Source: Paramecium octaurelia
Taxonomy: Eukaryota; Ciliophora; Oligohymenophorea; Peniculida; Parameciidae
Reading direction: 5' to 3'
DNA length: 64,000 nucleotides
Assembly (NCBI GenBank): GCA_905182995.1
Contig: CAJJDP010000022.1
Coordinates: 257,488-321,487, forward strand
Within the stretch, counting starts at the first letter, position 1. Every line of letters begins with the position of its first letter. The position numbers were made by a program, and so were the translations under genes. The notes beneath the pieces were generated by a model that was given only the letters and a program-made list of their open reading frames with translations, ran no database searches and was not told where the DNA came from. Below are positions 63,068 to 64,000 of this stretch, piece by piece.

Positions 63068-64000
63068 ATGGAGTCTGATTTTCTATCGATTAAAGCAAGG
63101 GAAATAAACAAAAAAAAGTTGAGTCTCTTGTATTCATTGAAAAATCAGAATATTGAATAGAATGATTTGATTGATGATAACATCTACTTCATTAAAAAAC
63201 TTACAAGTGATCATCCATTAAAAGAAATTATAAAAGAATGTCAGAATAACGTAAGAGAGGGATTCTTAACTCCATTAACGAATGTATTATTAAAAAATAT
63301 TTCAGAGGTCCTCCATGTCTATTGAATTTACAGCCAACATGTTTGTTGAAGAAATATTAGACAGTGTAAAATTAAAGCATATAAAAATACTATAACTGGA
63401 AGAACTAATAAATAATTTAAAACAAAACATAGAAATGATTCAAAAATTAGAAATTAAATAGCAAAAGTAAAATGACAAAGAACTTTACCAAATCCTTATG
63501 ATTAATTCTCCTAATGATCCTACTTATCAATTGTATTTGAATGATCAAAAATTATACCCAAATTAACTACATTCTTAACCTTTTGATTTCAAAGATAAGC
63601 TAAATTTTATATTATTTACAAATAATTAAGTGCTCGAAACTATTTCATTTGACATGGTCTATGTATAAAAATATAGTTAATCATTAGTAAATCGGCAACA
63701 ATTGCTTTAATATTAATTAAAACCAATACAATCAGAATATCCAATTAAAATTTCTTGAGGAATCTAATGTTCCAATTATCTATGATTTCTAGTAATCTAA
63801 AAAATGTATTATAGGATTTAAATATTCTTTCATATGACAAGTGAATTGAAAAAAACAATAATCAAATCTTTGAAAGAAGAGATTTAGGAATTAGATTCTA
63901 AAATTTTAGATATGATAGAGATTATAAATAGAATGTTGGAACCGTTCTCTAATAAAGGATTCAAATATTTAAGGTATTAGGGTATGATAGATAATGATAC
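63068..64000 (+). CDS. second copy of unknown helical protein, runs off window
   Basis: Identical to 61,707-62,639, including start context and the three short introns. It is probably the same locus, with this copy continuing correctly past the window end where the first copy is broken by the N. The true full-length gene should be taken from this side. Confidence 0.55.

Larger units (their letters stand above)
61296..64000 (+). repeat. 1,361-bp direct duplication around a single N
   Basis: Bases 61,296-62,639 and 62,657-64,000 are identical wherever I compared them line by line, at a constant offset of 1,361. The copies are separated by the 16 bases 62,640-62,655 and the single N at 62,656. 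The second copy starts mid-gene inside the alveolin-like gene. This is the pattern of two contigs with overlapping ends joined without merging. Confidence 0.9.

Overview
The window is nuclear DNA of a ciliate, almost certainly the macronuclear genome of a Paramecium (aurelia-type). It is very AT-rich. Its long reading frames open only when TAA and TAG are read as glutamine, and essentially every gene ends in TGA. Introns are tiny (mostly 18-33 nt, GTA...TAG). Intergenic spacers are short: several convergent gene pairs are 0-35 bp apart. All coordinates below come from reading frames by hand with that code and placing introns where GT...AG restores both frame and homology. Exon edges inside genes are therefore inferences.

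Layout. 0.8-7.7 kb: a Myb/SANT protein (-), an unresolved gene (+), a Tctex-1 dynein light chain (+), an EF-hand-like protein (-), a tiny ORF (+), a CHCHD2/10 twin-CX9C protein (+), an NKAP-type nuclear protein (-), and a cysteine-rich surface-antigen-like protein with a Thr-rich 24-nt repeat (+). 8-20 kb: a RabGAP with F-BAR-like, PH-like and TBC segments (+), cytochrome c (+), a ~1,600-aa chromatin remodeller (-) and VPS16 (+). 20-32 kb: an MIR-repeat protein (-), a DEAD-box helicase (-), a tesmin/LIN54 CXC protein (+), an MsrB-like protein lacking its catalytic Cys (+), two small membrane-associated ORFs, a kelch-BTB-BACK protein (-), phosphatidylserine synthase (-) and a FAM135/DUF676 lipase-like protein (-). 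32-42 kb: a Q-rich protein (+), a MORN-SAM-TKL kinase (+) and a giant PAS/multi-membrane protein of the ciliate TmcB-like type (-).

42-53.6 kb is a dynein heavy chain (+) whose stop overlaps the start of mitochondrial ribosomal protein mL49 (+). 53.6-60.3 kb: a coiled-coil protein (-), a NUDT6-like Nudix hydrolase (-), a small acidic protein (+), a membrane RING-H2 ligase (-), an unknown protein (-), SNU13 (+) and a 121-aa unknown protein (-). 60.4-64 kb: a degenerate Leu-type tRNA-like sequence, an alveolin/epiplasmin-like cortical protein (+) and a partial unknown gene. At 62,656 a single N is followed by a near-perfect second copy of 61,296 onward (offset 1,361 bp), best explained as two overlapping contig ends left unmerged.

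The content is housekeeping and cell-architecture genes: cilia (dynein heavy and Tctex light chains), cortex (alveolin), vesicle traffic (VPS16, TBC, F-BAR), chromatin and RNA (remodeller, CXC, NKAP, SNU13, DEAD-box), mitochondria (cytochrome c, CHCHD2, mL49, possibly MsrB). I see no operons, phage, insertion sequences or CRISPR. The most unusual items are the composite domain architectures, the Ser-for-Cys MsrB, an intron directly after a start codon, and the gene overlap and abutment.
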